This document shows positions 5,891-12,970 of a stretch of 13,422 nt of DNA, piece after piece. The DNA lies in the NCBI GenBank assembly GCA_964472425.1, contig CAYYLF010000044.1, forward strand, positions 1-13,422. The letters are read 5' to 3'. Origin of the DNA: RUG11867 sp964472425 (GTDB lineage: Bacteria > Bacillota_I > Bacilli_A > RF39 > UBA660). A model generated the notes under the pieces. It was not told where the DNA came from. It made no database searches and saw nothing but the letters and a program-made list of their open reading frames with translations. The position numbers and the translations under genes are program-made. Numbering within the stretch: the stretch's first letter is position 1; every line of letters starts with the position of its first letter.

Positions 5891-7108
5891 ATGAAAAAAA
5901 ATCCGTATGGTATAACTGACTTTAAAGAACTAATCACTTTGGGACACGAATATATGGATAAGACGATGTATTTACCTATGCTCGATGATGTGTTACCGGT
6001 GGTTACTTATCATAGACCGAGTGGTTTTGGAAAGAGTTTGTTTACGAGTACTATGTATTATTATTACGACGTGAAAAGCGAAGATGAGTTTGAGTCGTTG
6101 TTTAAGGGTACATATGTGTATGAGCATCCTAGTTCTAAAAAGAACAATTATTATGTTTTGAAGTTTGATTTTTCTAGGCTTATAGCCGCAGGATGGACCA
6201 ACGAGGAATTGAGAGAAGAGTTTATGAAGAGAGTGTGGGATGGGATAAAAGAGTTTAATGAGCATTATGGGTGTGATTTTAAGGAAGACTCTGTTCCTGA
6301 GAATTCTTTAGCAAACGATGTCTTGATGTATTTTCTTTCATACGTGAGATGCTTAAAACTCGATAAAAGCGTTTATGTAATAATAGATGATTACGATAGT
6401 TATGTAAAGGCAGTTCTAAAGGGTGAGTCAAAGGAATTTCGTACTTTTGTGGGAGATTTGGGAATGGTAAAGGCTTTCTATGCTGTTATAAAATCTTATT
6501 ATGGGGATGGGGTGGTATCTCGAGTTTTTATCACAGGGACTTGTCCGGTGGCACTAGATGGCTTGAGTGGAGGTTTCAACATAGCCTGGGATTTAACTAA
6601 CGACCCTAGATTTCATTCGATGATAGGTTTATCGTACGAAGAGGCAAAGAGGCTTGTAGATGGATTGTCAAATGAAAAAAATCTTTACGATGTGATGGTC
6701 GATAATTATGGTGGTTATCTATTTACGACGTATAAAGCCGATAGAGTTTTGTATACGGTCGGTGTATTATATTTTTTGAAGAAAATAGAGAAAACTAGGG
6801 TTAGTCCAGAAAACTTATGTGATGAGAAAGAATTTGAGAAATATGATACTTTTTGTACTATATTGGCTTTGTTTAGAAAAGATGACTACGAAGATGTAAT
6901 ACAAAAGTTGATGAAAAATGGTAAAATTAGCGAAAGACTTAGTGAAAAAGTTAGTTTATTGGGCGATTATCATAAAGAAGATATCGTAAGTTTGTTATTT
7001 TATTTTGGATATTTAACTATCGAAAAAGAAGGTTACGGCTATAGCACTATATTTACCGTACCAAAACGAATGATAAGGAAAATTAAAAAGTGCTCGGGCA
7101 CTTTCTAG
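5891..7108 (+). CDS. AAA-ATPase-like protein, apparently without the C-terminal nuclease domain
   Basis: A 405-residue protein of the AAA-ATPase-like family (the type that often starts with YVDKTxY...RPRRFGKSL). Here the N-terminus has ITDFKELITLGHEYMDKTMYLPML (8-31), a Walker A-like RPSGFGKSL (42-50) and a Walker B-like VYVIIDDYDSY (161-171). Around residue 260-300 and near the end, LLFYFGYLTIEKEGYGYSTIFTVP matches the conserved C-terminal part of the ATPase region. Members commonly run to 500 residues or more with a PD-(D/E)XK nuclease domain appended; this one stops right after that ATPase region at KKCSGTF, so the nuclease appears absent. Function is not established for the family. It is convergent with trpS and overlaps its stop by 4 bases. 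Confidence 0.75.
   Translation: MKKNPYGITDFKELITLGHEYMDKTMYLPMLDDVLPVVTYHRPSGFGKSLFTSTMYYYYDVKSEDEFESLFKGTYVYEHPSSKKNNYYVLKFDFSRLIAAGWTNEELREEFMKRVWDGIKEFNEHYGCDFKEDSVPENSLANDVLMYFLSYVRCLKLDKSVYVIIDDYDSYVKAVLKGESKEFRTFVGDLGMVKAFYAVIKSYYGDGVVSRVFITGTCPVALDGLSGGFNIAWDLTNDPRFHSMIGLSYEEAKRLVDGLSNEKNLYDVMVDNYGGYLFTTYKADRVLYTVGVLYFLKKIEKTRVSPENLCDEKEFEKYDTFCTILALFRKDDYEDVIQKLMKNGKISERLSEKVSLLGDYHKEDIVSLLFYFGYLTIEKEGYGYSTIFTVPKRMIRKIKKCSGTF
7087..7104 (-). terminator. Terminator of trpS (minus strand)
   Basis: Read on the minus strand after the trpS stop: stem AAAGTGC/GCACTTT (7 bp) with a 4-base loop, followed by TTAATTTT. It lies inside the last codons of the ATPase gene on the other strand. Confidence 0.6.
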
Positions 7109-8094
7109 AATCGGCCAACGCCGATTTTTTTGTATACTTCTTTTACTTTGGTTTCGGCTATGACATGGACTTTGGCGTTGGAGTCGTCTAGTACTTTGTC
7201 GATGAGGCCGGAGTCTAGGACTTCTTTATATTTGGCTTGGAGTTGGGTTAGGAATTTTTCGACCGAGTCGGCGACGGCTCGTTTGAAGTCTCCGTATCCG
7301 GAGTCGGCGAACTTGGCTTCGGCTTCTTCGATGGTCATGCCTTCGAGAGAGGAGTAGATGACCAGGAGGTTCGATATGCCGGGTTTGTTCTCTTTGTCGT
7401 AGGCGACTTTGTTGTCGGAATCGGTGACGGCGGACATGATTTTTTTCTTGGCCGATGTGATGTCTTCTAGAAGCATGATGCAGCCTTTTCCGGATTCGTC
7501 GGATTTGCTCATCTTCTTAGTAGGGTTTTGAAGGTCGTATATCTTAGCGCCAGATTCCGAAATGATAGGTTCCGGTACTTTGAAGGTATCACCATAACGG
7601 TGGTTGAAACGTTCTGCTAGGTTTCTTGCGAGTTCGACGTGTTGTTTTTGGTCTACTCCGACGGGGACGACGTCCGCGTCGTACATGAGAATGTCCGCGG
7701 CCATGAGGTCCGGATAGGTGAAGAGTCCTACAGAGATGGCTTCGTTTCCTTTGTTCTTAGATTTTTCTTTGAATTGGGTCATTCTGGACATTTCACCCAT
7801 GTAACTGTTGCATTCTAAGACCCATCCGAGGTTGGCATGGTACATGTTTTCGGATTGGATGAAGATGGTCGTGTACTTGGGGTCGAGGCCACAAGCGAGG
7901 TAGATGCCGACGAGTTCTCTTATGCGCGTTCTTAGGACTTCGGGGTCATTGTAGATAGTGAGAGCGTGCAAGTCCGCGATGAATACGTAGGATTCGTAGT
8001 TCTTTTGCATTTCGACGAATTGTCTAATCGCACCTATGTAGTTGCCGAGAGTGAATTCTCCCGTGGGTTTAATGCCCGATAATAATCTTTTCAT
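7105..8094 (-). CDS. trpS: Tryptophanyl-tRNA synthetase
   Basis: A 329-residue class I aminoacyl-tRNA synthetase that charges tRNA-Trp with tryptophan in the cytoplasm; full length for bacterial TrpRS. The N-terminus MKRLLSGIKPTGEFTLGNYI carries the ATP-binding signature, with TLGN in the place of the HIGH motif (residues 15-18). The conserved segments NEAISVGLFTYPDLMAADIL (117-136) and VGVDQKQHVELARN (146-159) form the active-site wall, and the KMSKS loop is exact at 194-198. I choose ATG 8094 because AGGTGAT (8099-8105) is placed correctly before it; the upstream in-frame GTG (8103) overlaps that ribosome site. It is a housekeeping gene in an accessory-rich stretch, convergent with the ATPase gene and divergent from the decayed regulator. 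Confidence 0.95.
   Translation of the reverse strand: MKRLLSGIKPTGEFTLGNYIGAIRQFVEMQKNYESYVFIADLHALTIYNDPEVLRTRIRELVGIYLACGLDPKYTTIFIQSENMYHANLGWVLECNSYMGEMSRMTQFKEKSKNKGNEAISVGLFTYPDLMAADILMYDADVVPVGVDQKQHVELARNLAERFNHRYGDTFKVPEPIISESGAKIYDLQNPTKKMSKSDESGKGCIMLLEDITSAKKKIMSAVTDSDNKVAYDKENKPGISNLLVIYSSLEGMTIEEAEAKFADSGYGDFKRAVADSVEKFLTQLQAKYKEVLDSGLIDKVLDDSNAKVHVIAETKVKEVYKKIGVGRF
7109..7131 (+). terminator. Terminator of the ATPase gene (plus strand)
   Basis: Stem AATCGGC/GCCGATT (7 bp), loop CAAC, followed by a T run, starting right after the ATPase stop TAG (7106-7108). On the other strand the same bases encode the last residues of TrpRS (KKIGVGRF), so the terminator doubles as coding sequence. 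Confidence 0.7.
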
Positions 8095-8111
8095 AAAAAT
8101 CACCTAGTACA

Positions 8112-8140
8112 ATTTTACTACTGTTTGGGTGAAATAGCAA
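8112..8140 (-). promoter_or_regulatory. Promoter of trpS
   Basis: On the minus strand, TTGCTA (8140-8135), 17 bases, TAAAAT (8117-8112). The start would fall near 8105, leaving an extremely short leader with the ribosome site at its very 5' end. There is no room for a T-box or trp leader. Confidence 0.6.
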
Positions 8141-8151
8141 ATAGTGGTCGA

Positions 8152-8196
8152 ATCTACCGGTAAGCGCGGTAGATAAAACGGTAGATAACGGTAGAT
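8152..8196 (+). repeat. CGGTAGAT repeat cluster, likely operator
   Basis: Four copies of one 8-base word: inverted at 8152-8159 (ATCTACCG), then direct at 8167-8174, 8179-8186 and 8189-8196. The first two form an inverted repeat with a 7-base spacer; the direct copies start 12 and 10 bases apart. The cluster lies between the trpS promoter and the TATACT (8215-8220) of the next gene, with the last copy covering the -35 zone. This is the layout of a regulator-binding array. Confidence 0.6.
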
Positions 8197-8214
8197 TAAA
8201 AATGAAAAGTACGT

Positions 8215-8220
8215 TATACT
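8215..8220 (+). promoter_or_regulatory. Putative -10 of the decayed regulator gene
   Basis: TATACT with no recognisable -35; the position 17 bases upstream (8192-8197) falls in the third direct CGGTAGAT copy, suggesting a promoter controlled by the factor that binds the repeats. Confidence 0.4.
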
Positions 8221-8235
8221 TTATATAGAAATGAG

Positions 8236-9334
8236 ATGACTGTTGTGAAAAATGAATACTTGGAGTTTAAAGAGATGTTCGATAGCAAGAAGATTTTAAA
8301 AGAAATATGTGGATTTTTAAATACATCCGGAGGGACTATATTAGTAGGTTATGACGACGATGGAAAGTTGGTGGGAATAGAGGATGCCAAAAAGTGCGAA
8401 GAAGCGCTTTCCAATCAACTTGAGAAGTGTATAGAACCGGATTGTCGAGTGTTCGCAAGAAACTATCAAATAGTTACTTATAAGGAATAGCTTTGTGTCT
8501 TTTGAAACTAGCATTTCTATAAAGCAAGACTTGACTTTCGATTATGCTCGTGTGCTTTTTAGAAAAGAGGGAATAGATATATCGGATGAGATAGTCCAGA
8601 GAAATCTCAAGTTGAGAACCAACAACGATATGTATACGACTTTAGCTTTGATTGTTTCCGACCAGAACCCATTTATTACACGAATAGCGTGTTACAAAGA
8701 TTACGGGAAAGACCATTTTCTCGATAAGAAGGAATTGACTGGTAGTATTTTTAAAATCTACGATGAGGCTTTGTCTTATCTAAAGCTCATGACTCCGATT
8801 TTCGGATTAGTCGAGGAGACGCGAAGAGAAGACAGAAGTGCTTTCCCGGAAATTTGTCTAGGAGAATGTCTGTTAAATTCGTTTATTCATCGTGATTAAC
8901 TCGGTTATTTCACCGAACATTGTAAATCTGTATGAACAGGATGCCGTGGAAGTCATTTCTTATGGAAGTTTGTTCGGCAATATTACTATCGAGGATGTAT
9001 TGTCGGGAATAAGTACATCACGTAACCCGCTTTTGCAATCGCTTTTTATCAGACTCAACATGGTGGAGGCTATAGGGTCAGGGTTGAGGCGAATAAAAGA
9101 TTTCTATGATAGCAGAAATATAAAAGGTTTCGAAATACGAGCTTTGCCATCGTCTTTTATAGTTACTTTGCCAAAGATAGAATTTGAAGAAGCATTTCAT
9201 TCTGGAGAATTGGATAGTGAAAGTGCCGCACAGGCGCGACTAGCATGATTAAGAATTTGGTTTCTAAAAATATTTTGATACAGATAGGGAAAGGTCCATC
9301 GACAGCGTATAAGTATAATAATTTGAATAGGTAA
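8236..9334 (+). pseudogene. Broken AlbA_2/HATPase-type DNA-binding regulator (RecG-like family)
   Basis: Four adjacent fragments in different frames make up one family protein. Fragment 1 (8236-8490) has the AlbA_2 start EYLEFKEMF...LNTSGGTILVGYDDDGKLVGI. Fragment 2 (8495-8899) carries DLTFDYARVLFRKEGI...TLALIVSDQNPF and ends LLNSFIHRD. Fragment 3 (8892-9248) continues NIVNLYEQDAVEVIS...SGISTSRNPLLQSLFIRLN...GSGLRRI. Fragment 4 (9245-9334) gives MIKNLVSKNILIQIGKGPST, a winged-helix end. Removing one A at 8898-8899 restores HRDYSVISP, the family's usual HRDYS, so this break is a one-base insertion. About 40-50 residues seem missing between fragments 1 and 2, and a helix-turn-helix part between 3 and 4. 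Decay is therefore more than a single reading error. Intact members are thought to act as transcriptional regulators. Confidence 0.85.
9314..9319 (+). promoter_or_regulatory. Possible -10 for the lipoprotein gene
   Basis: A consensus TATAAT inside the pseudogene tail, about 50 bases before the lipoprotein start. No matching -35 is seen at 16-18 bases, so this is weak. Confidence 0.3.
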
Positions 9335-9375
9335 AGTCGGTTCCACCCATAATAATGGTGAAAGGGCCGATGTTT

Positions 9376-9933
9376 ATGAAAAAGTGGATAAGGTTATCAA
9401 TTTCAGTCATGCTCGTATTCGTGTTGAGTGGTTGTTTTGGAAATTTCACTCCGAGCGAACGCGTCGAAGATATGTTCAATCGTTATATAAAGAACGATGA
9501 GGGGATAATGAGCGAGTTGGACGAATATATGGATGCACAAAATTTGACGGATGTACAGAAGGCGCGATATAAGGAAATCATCAAGGATGAGTATGCGACT
9601 ATCAAGTACAATATAAAGGACGAGAAAATCGACGGCGATGAAGCGAAAATCGAGGTGGCAATCGAGGTAAAAGATTTGTACAAAGCGAGCAAAAAGGCTG
9701 GCGACTATTTGGTCGAACACTCTAGCGAGTTTTATACGGACGGGGCATACGATAGGGAAAAGTTCGTCGATTATAAACTCGGTGAAATGGAGAAATACGG
9801 AGAAACAGTCAAATATACCGTATATGTCGATTTGATTCAGAAAGATGGACTTTGGACGATAGAACAGTTAGATAATGAAACTTTGGAGAAGATTCACGGG
9901 ATATACGATTACGAGACTAACGGGGAAAGTTAG
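9376..9933 (+). CDS. Small secreted lipoprotein of unknown function
   Basis: A 185-residue protein with a type II signal peptide: MKKWIRLSISVMLVFVLSGC, with lipobox LSGC and the modified Cys at residue 20. The mature part (about 165 residues) is acidic and lysine-rich, with a helical segment (SERVEDMFNRYIKNDEGIMSE...) followed by a beta-rich half (AKIEVAIEVKDL, VKYTVYVDLIQKDGLWTIEQ), an arrangement typical of NTF2-like or DUF-type surface lipoproteins. I do not recognise a specific family. ATG 9376 is chosen because GGTGAAAGGG ends nine bases before it and the signal peptide then starts normally; ATGs at 9355 and 9370 are in frame but too early or too close to that site. Confidence 0.8.
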   Translation: MKKWIRLSISVMLVFVLSGCFGNFTPSERVEDMFNRYIKNDEGIMSELDEYMDAQNLTDVQKARYKEIIKDEYATIKYNIKDEKIDGDEAKIEVAIEVKDLYKASKKAGDYLVEHSSEFYTDGAYDREKFVDYKLGEMEKYGETVKYTVYVDLIQKDGLWTIEQLDNETLEKIHGIYDYETNGES

Positions 9934-9938
9934 TCTTT
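9913..9938 (+). terminator. Hairpin spanning the lipoprotein stop codon
   Basis: AGACTAAC/GTTAGTCT (8 bp) with a 7-base loop, the stop TAG 9931-9933 being within the right arm. Only three T follow, so it would be a weak terminator. Similar stop-spanning hairpins occur at 3369 and 4292. Confidence 0.4.
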
Positions 9939-10020
9939 GAGTAGTGAATATATAGTGGGAAGAGCAAAAAACTTTTTCATTTTTTTGGTGGCCCAGTTAT
10001 CCCGCAAGTGTCGAATTTTC

Positions 10021-10049
10021 TTGACAAATTCGAGTCTTATTGATATAAT
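10021..10049 (+). promoter_or_regulatory. Consensus extended -10 promoter
   Basis: TTGACA (10021-10026), 17 bases, TATAAT (10044-10049) with TGA immediately before the -10, making an extended -10. This is a full consensus sigma-A promoter and the strongest in the window. GGGGG at 10065-10069 gives the ribosome site for ATG 10079. Confidence 0.9.
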
Positions 10050-10078
10050 GTGTTCGTTTTTAAAGGGGGAAATGGAAA

Positions 10079-11494
10079 ATGAGGTACTACGCAAGTCTTT
10101 TGTCATCTTCGGAATTGGAGATATATGAAATAGGTTCGATAAGTGGGTCGAGAGTAAACGTACATCGGGTTCCTAAACAGGACTTTATCGACGATTTAAG
10201 CATGTTAATCGATAGAAAGGCCGTCAAAAGTTTCCAGTTCGATGCTCATAAGCTCCGCATCAAGTGGTTTCGTTATGATAACACTTATCACGAATTTGAC
10301 GATGAATATGTTTTTAGAAACTACGACGAAGGTTTCTTTGCCCAAATCAAAGAGTTAGAAAGTGCCTTTGATGTTAAACCAGTGGTCAACTTGAATGCGA
10401 GCGCGTATGAAAAAGAAAAATACAATAATGCCGCTTATAGACTTTTAAACGAATATATTAAATCGAAGAGAATAAATCCTGGTAGTTACGACTTGGCAAG
10501 TTTGGTCGATTATATCAGAGTCAATTTCGATAAGATAGAAAAGCCACCAATTTCATTATCTTTAAAAAATCTGACTTTGAAAGATTGGTTGAGGCTAGTA
10601 TGTTATGCGGGAACGTTCGCGACTGTGGGAGCTTGTATAACTTTTCCTCTAGCCGGGACTATGATTCCTCATATAGTCGCGACAGTTTTAGCAACTATAG
10701 GTGTTAGACGTTTTTTAGATAAAAAGAAGAGTGAGATATGTATTCAATCTTTGGATAAACTTACGGATATAGCCATCAAACGAAACGAGCAAGCAAATCC
10801 AGAGAAAGCATTAGACTTAGCGAAAGTTTACGATTGGGTCAATAAGGATATTATATATATAAATGGACATTTTGAGTATGCGACGACAGAGGCACTGGAA
10901 GATTTAAGAAATCTTCTTACAAATAAACCAGCGGTAAACGAAAATGTATCGAGAGTTTTCTATGTGAAAGAGTTGATCGATATCGAGAAAAGAATCTTCG
11001 ATAGAGAAACCAGAACGGGTAAAAAGGACGAGGCTTGTGTATTCAATTGGGATACTTTGGGTGAGAGACTCGAGTACTTGGGATTCGATATCTTGGCTTT
11101 CGAGTCCGATTCATTTTGGAGTACGCTTTACGAGACAGTCGTCACATTGAATGAACATCCGTTCTATGGAGATGAATCGGCTTTACTAGATTTGTTCGAA
11201 GTGGCAGTCGAATACGCTTTACAAAGAGCGAACTTTGAAAGTTTAGAAGATTTTCAGAAGTCCTTTGCTTTTAAGAGTTTATCTCAAAGAAGAAAGGCAG
11301 CAGAAACATTTGCGATTAATAAAATGAATGCGACATATAAGCTTGCGAATCTGACAGAAGTTTTAAATGAATTAGAAAAAACTTTGAGGAAAGATGCGAC
11401 AATGCAGCCCGATAGGGAAAAGTTAGAAATACCCGAGGCGGGAAGAAGAATCGGCTTCAGCAAACAGGAAGGACAAGTTTCAACGCACAATTAA
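10079..11494 (+). CDS. Unrecognised 471-residue protein with a membrane hairpin
   Basis: I do not recognise the family. The first 155 residues are soluble-looking and charged, with aromatic strands (KSFQFDAHKLRIKWFRYDN, 50-68). Residues 171-190 and 192-208 are hydrophobic (LRLVCYAGTFATVGACITFP, then an AGTMIPHIVATVLATIGV stretch) and would form a tight two-segment membrane hairpin. The remaining 260 residues are mostly helical and charged, including LDKLTDIAIKRNEQANPEKALDL and a final NELEKTLRKDATMQPDREK. With no signal peptide, both large parts are probably cytoplasmic. It is expressed from a consensus promoter as a single gene, closed by its own terminator. Its role is unknown. Confidence 0.75.
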   Translation: MRYYASLLSSSELEIYEIGSISGSRVNVHRVPKQDFIDDLSMLIDRKAVKSFQFDAHKLRIKWFRYDNTYHEFDDEYVFRNYDEGFFAQIKELESAFDVKPVVNLNASAYEKEKYNNAAYRLLNEYIKSKRINPGSYDLASLVDYIRVNFDKIEKPPISLSLKNLTLKDWLRLVCYAGTFATVGACITFPLAGTMIPHIVATVLATIGVRRFLDKKKSEICIQSLDKLTDIAIKRNEQANPEKALDLAKVYDWVNKDIIYINGHFEYATTEALEDLRNLLTNKPAVNENVSRVFYVKELIDIEKRIFDRETRTGKKDEACVFNWDTLGERLEYLGFDILAFESDSFWSTLYETVVTLNEHPFYGDESALLDLFEVAVEYALQRANFESLEDFQKSFAFKSLSQRRKAAETFAINKMNATYKLANLTEVLNELEKTLRKDATMQPDREKLEIPEAGRRIGFSKQEGQVSTHN

Positions 11495-11496
11495 AT

Positions 11497-11530
11497 GATG
11501 ACTGGTAAATGTGTTTTATCAGCCATCTTT
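11497..11530 (+). terminator. Intrinsic terminator
   Basis: GATGACTGGTAAA pairs with TTTATCAGCCATC (13 positions, one mismatch and one G-T pair), followed by TTTT and a T-rich tail. It starts two bases after the stop of the 471-residue gene. Confidence 0.75.
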
Positions 11531-11539
11531 TCGTTTTAT

Positions 11540-11568
11540 TTGTATTTTTCGGAATAGTGTGTTAGAAT
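11540..11568 (+). promoter_or_regulatory. Promoter of the 311-residue gene
   Basis: TTGTAT (11540-11545), 17 bases, TAGAAT (11563-11568) with TGT just before it (extended -10). The ribosome site GGAAGGGG (11581-11588) precedes ATG 11597. Confidence 0.65.
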
Positions 11569-11596
11569 ACTTGTCAATAAGGAAGGGGACTCATTT

Positions 11597-12532
11597 ATGA
11601 TAAGTACTAGGGATCAGGAAACTTTGGCTTATCTTTTTCGAGTCGAGAAGTCGATTCTCGATGAGTATAATGGGCTAGAGAATGGCGATTTTTCGAGAGA
11701 AAGGCTAGAAACTTTTTTGGATATGGAAGAAACTCTATTAGATGGTATTGAACTCAATAAGGTCAAGTTCGACGAATTGGAGAAACTCTGTTTCGAGCAA
11801 ATTGGGGTCAATTTGTACTCGGAGTTGCCTTTGGGTATAAGTCCTTTTATGACGGATACGACGTATCCTCATATCAGATTGCTCGCTCGGCTGCGTCGCA
11901 AGTATAAGGAAACAGGTTTGGAGTTGGAGAGTATGACCGAGTCATATCTTTTGGATACCGAGATTGGGGTGCTCTATAATGCTCTAGTTTACGACAGTGA
12001 GTTGTACGACGGCATGAGCGAAGGTCTTAGGCGTTATGCTTGGAGAATACTCGTCGATTCTCCTTCAATCGAGCGCGATGTCGTTCAAAGGGGTATGCAG
12101 CCGCTTAGGGAAGTAGAAGATGTATACGGGTTCGGAGTCGATTTCGTGTCGGTGTGTAAGGTTCGCGAGGCCGGTTGTTTCGGTTTACCTCGTAGGGCGA
12201 ATGCCGAGAATAGGCGAGTCGAGCGATACGATAGTTTGTCCAAAGAGGCAGCTAAAATGGCTCAAAAGTACATGGACTTGTATAAGAGTGGTCAGACTTC
12301 TAAAGATGTCGACTTCATGATGTGTGTTGCGTATTTTAAGGCAATAATTGCGACTCAAAGTAAAGAAAAAAGGCAAAAAATATATAGAGATTTTGACAAG
12401 GACAATAAACTCAAGCTGGATGAATGGGGACAGTATTACGATTTCGTCAGTTTTTCTCAAAATGATATCGAAAATGTTCTATCTGCTTTGATAAAAAGAG
12501 TCGATTTTGTGAATTATAACAAGGTGAAGTGA
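11597..12532 (+). CDS. Unrecognised 311-residue soluble protein
   Basis: I do not recognise the family. The protein has no signal peptide or membrane segment and is predicted to be almost wholly helical and charged (LETFLDMEETLLDGIELNKV, 37-56; KEAAKMAQKYMDLYKSGQ in the C-terminal third). Near the end, IYRDFDKDNKLKLDEWGQYY contains D-x-D-x-D/N spacing (DFDKDNKLKLDEW) that resembles an EF-hand-like calcium loop, though a single loop without clear flanking helices is weak evidence. It is transcribed alone between its own promoter and the tRNA-Asn promoter; no terminator is clear after it. Confidence 0.7.
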   Translation: MISTRDQETLAYLFRVEKSILDEYNGLENGDFSRERLETFLDMEETLLDGIELNKVKFDELEKLCFEQIGVNLYSELPLGISPFMTDTTYPHIRLLARLRRKYKETGLELESMTESYLLDTEIGVLYNALVYDSELYDGMSEGLRRYAWRILVDSPSIERDVVQRGMQPLREVEDVYGFGVDFVSVCKVREAGCFGLPRRANAENRRVERYDSLSKEAAKMAQKYMDLYKSGQTSKDVDFMMCVAYFKAIIATQSKEKRQKIYRDFDKDNKLKLDEWGQYYDFVSFSQNDIENVLSALIKRVDFVNYNKVK

Positions 12533-12572
12533 GTATACTATTAACGGTGGAGCAAAGTTTTGCAAAAAATTC

Positions 12573-12602
12573 TTGACTATGTGGCTAGTTTAGTTATATA
12601 AT
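12573..12602 (+). promoter_or_regulatory. Promoter of tRNA-Asn
   Basis: TTGACT (12573-12578), 18 bases, TATAAT (12597-12602). The start would be near 12609, five bases before the mature tRNA. Confidence 0.8.
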
Positions 12603-12613
12603 TAAGGAGCAAT

Positions 12614-12689
12614 GCCTGATTAGCTCAGTCGGTAGAGCGCACGGCTGTTAACCGTTAGGTCGCAGGTTCGAGTCCCGCATCAGGCGCCA
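12614..12689 (+). tRNA. tRNA-Asn (anticodon GTT)
   Basis: A full cloverleaf: acceptor GCCTGAT/ATCAGGC, D stem GCTC/GAGC, anticodon loop CTGTTAA with GTT at 12647-12649, T loop TTCGAGT, discriminator G (usual for Asn) and encoded CCA (12687-12689). It reads asparagine codons AAC and AAT. Confidence 0.97.
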
Positions 12690-12699
12690 GTAAGTAAGC

Positions 12700-12726
12700 A
12701 AAGAGTGTCAAACGCCACTCTTTTTT
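12700..12726 (+). terminator. Terminator of tRNA-Asn
   Basis: AAAGAGTG/CACTCTTT (8 bp) with an 8-base loop and a continuous T run that begins in the stem, 10 bases after the tRNA CCA. Confidence 0.8.
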
Positions 12727-12970
12727 CTTTAAATTGTGCCATTGCTTTGTGCCATAACAGGTACATCTTTTTTTGCCTCAATACTGTCTTGTAGTTTTGT
12801 AAATTTTCCAATGCATTCTTCTTGTTTTTCCCATAATAAAATTTCTTTCTAATTTGCTTGAAAGGAATTCTAATCTATGCTAAGAAAAAGTTCTTTCATT
12901 AGCATGATTTGCTTTTTTCTATAGAACATTAAGTCGCAATTCTTACTTGTTCTAGCAGGAAAGAGAATTT
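12727..12970. other. AT-rich gap after the tRNA, possible gene remnant on minus strand
   Basis: About 240 bases without an intact gene. On the minus strand a short open stretch (roughly 12730-12846) reads KLQDSIEAKKDVPVMAQSNG near its end and stops normally, but it has an in-frame TAG upstream and no start with a ribosome site. It may be the C-terminal remnant of a lost gene, or chance. Confidence 0.3.

Noticed and set aside
8104..8235. T-box or trp leader upstream of trpS
   Set aside because: The predicted promoter leaves a leader of only about ten bases, and no T-box motif is visible.
9937..10128. Small plus-strand gene between the lipoprotein and the 471-residue gene
   Set aside because: It lies across a consensus promoter and the next gene's ribosome site and start, with no ribosome site of its own.
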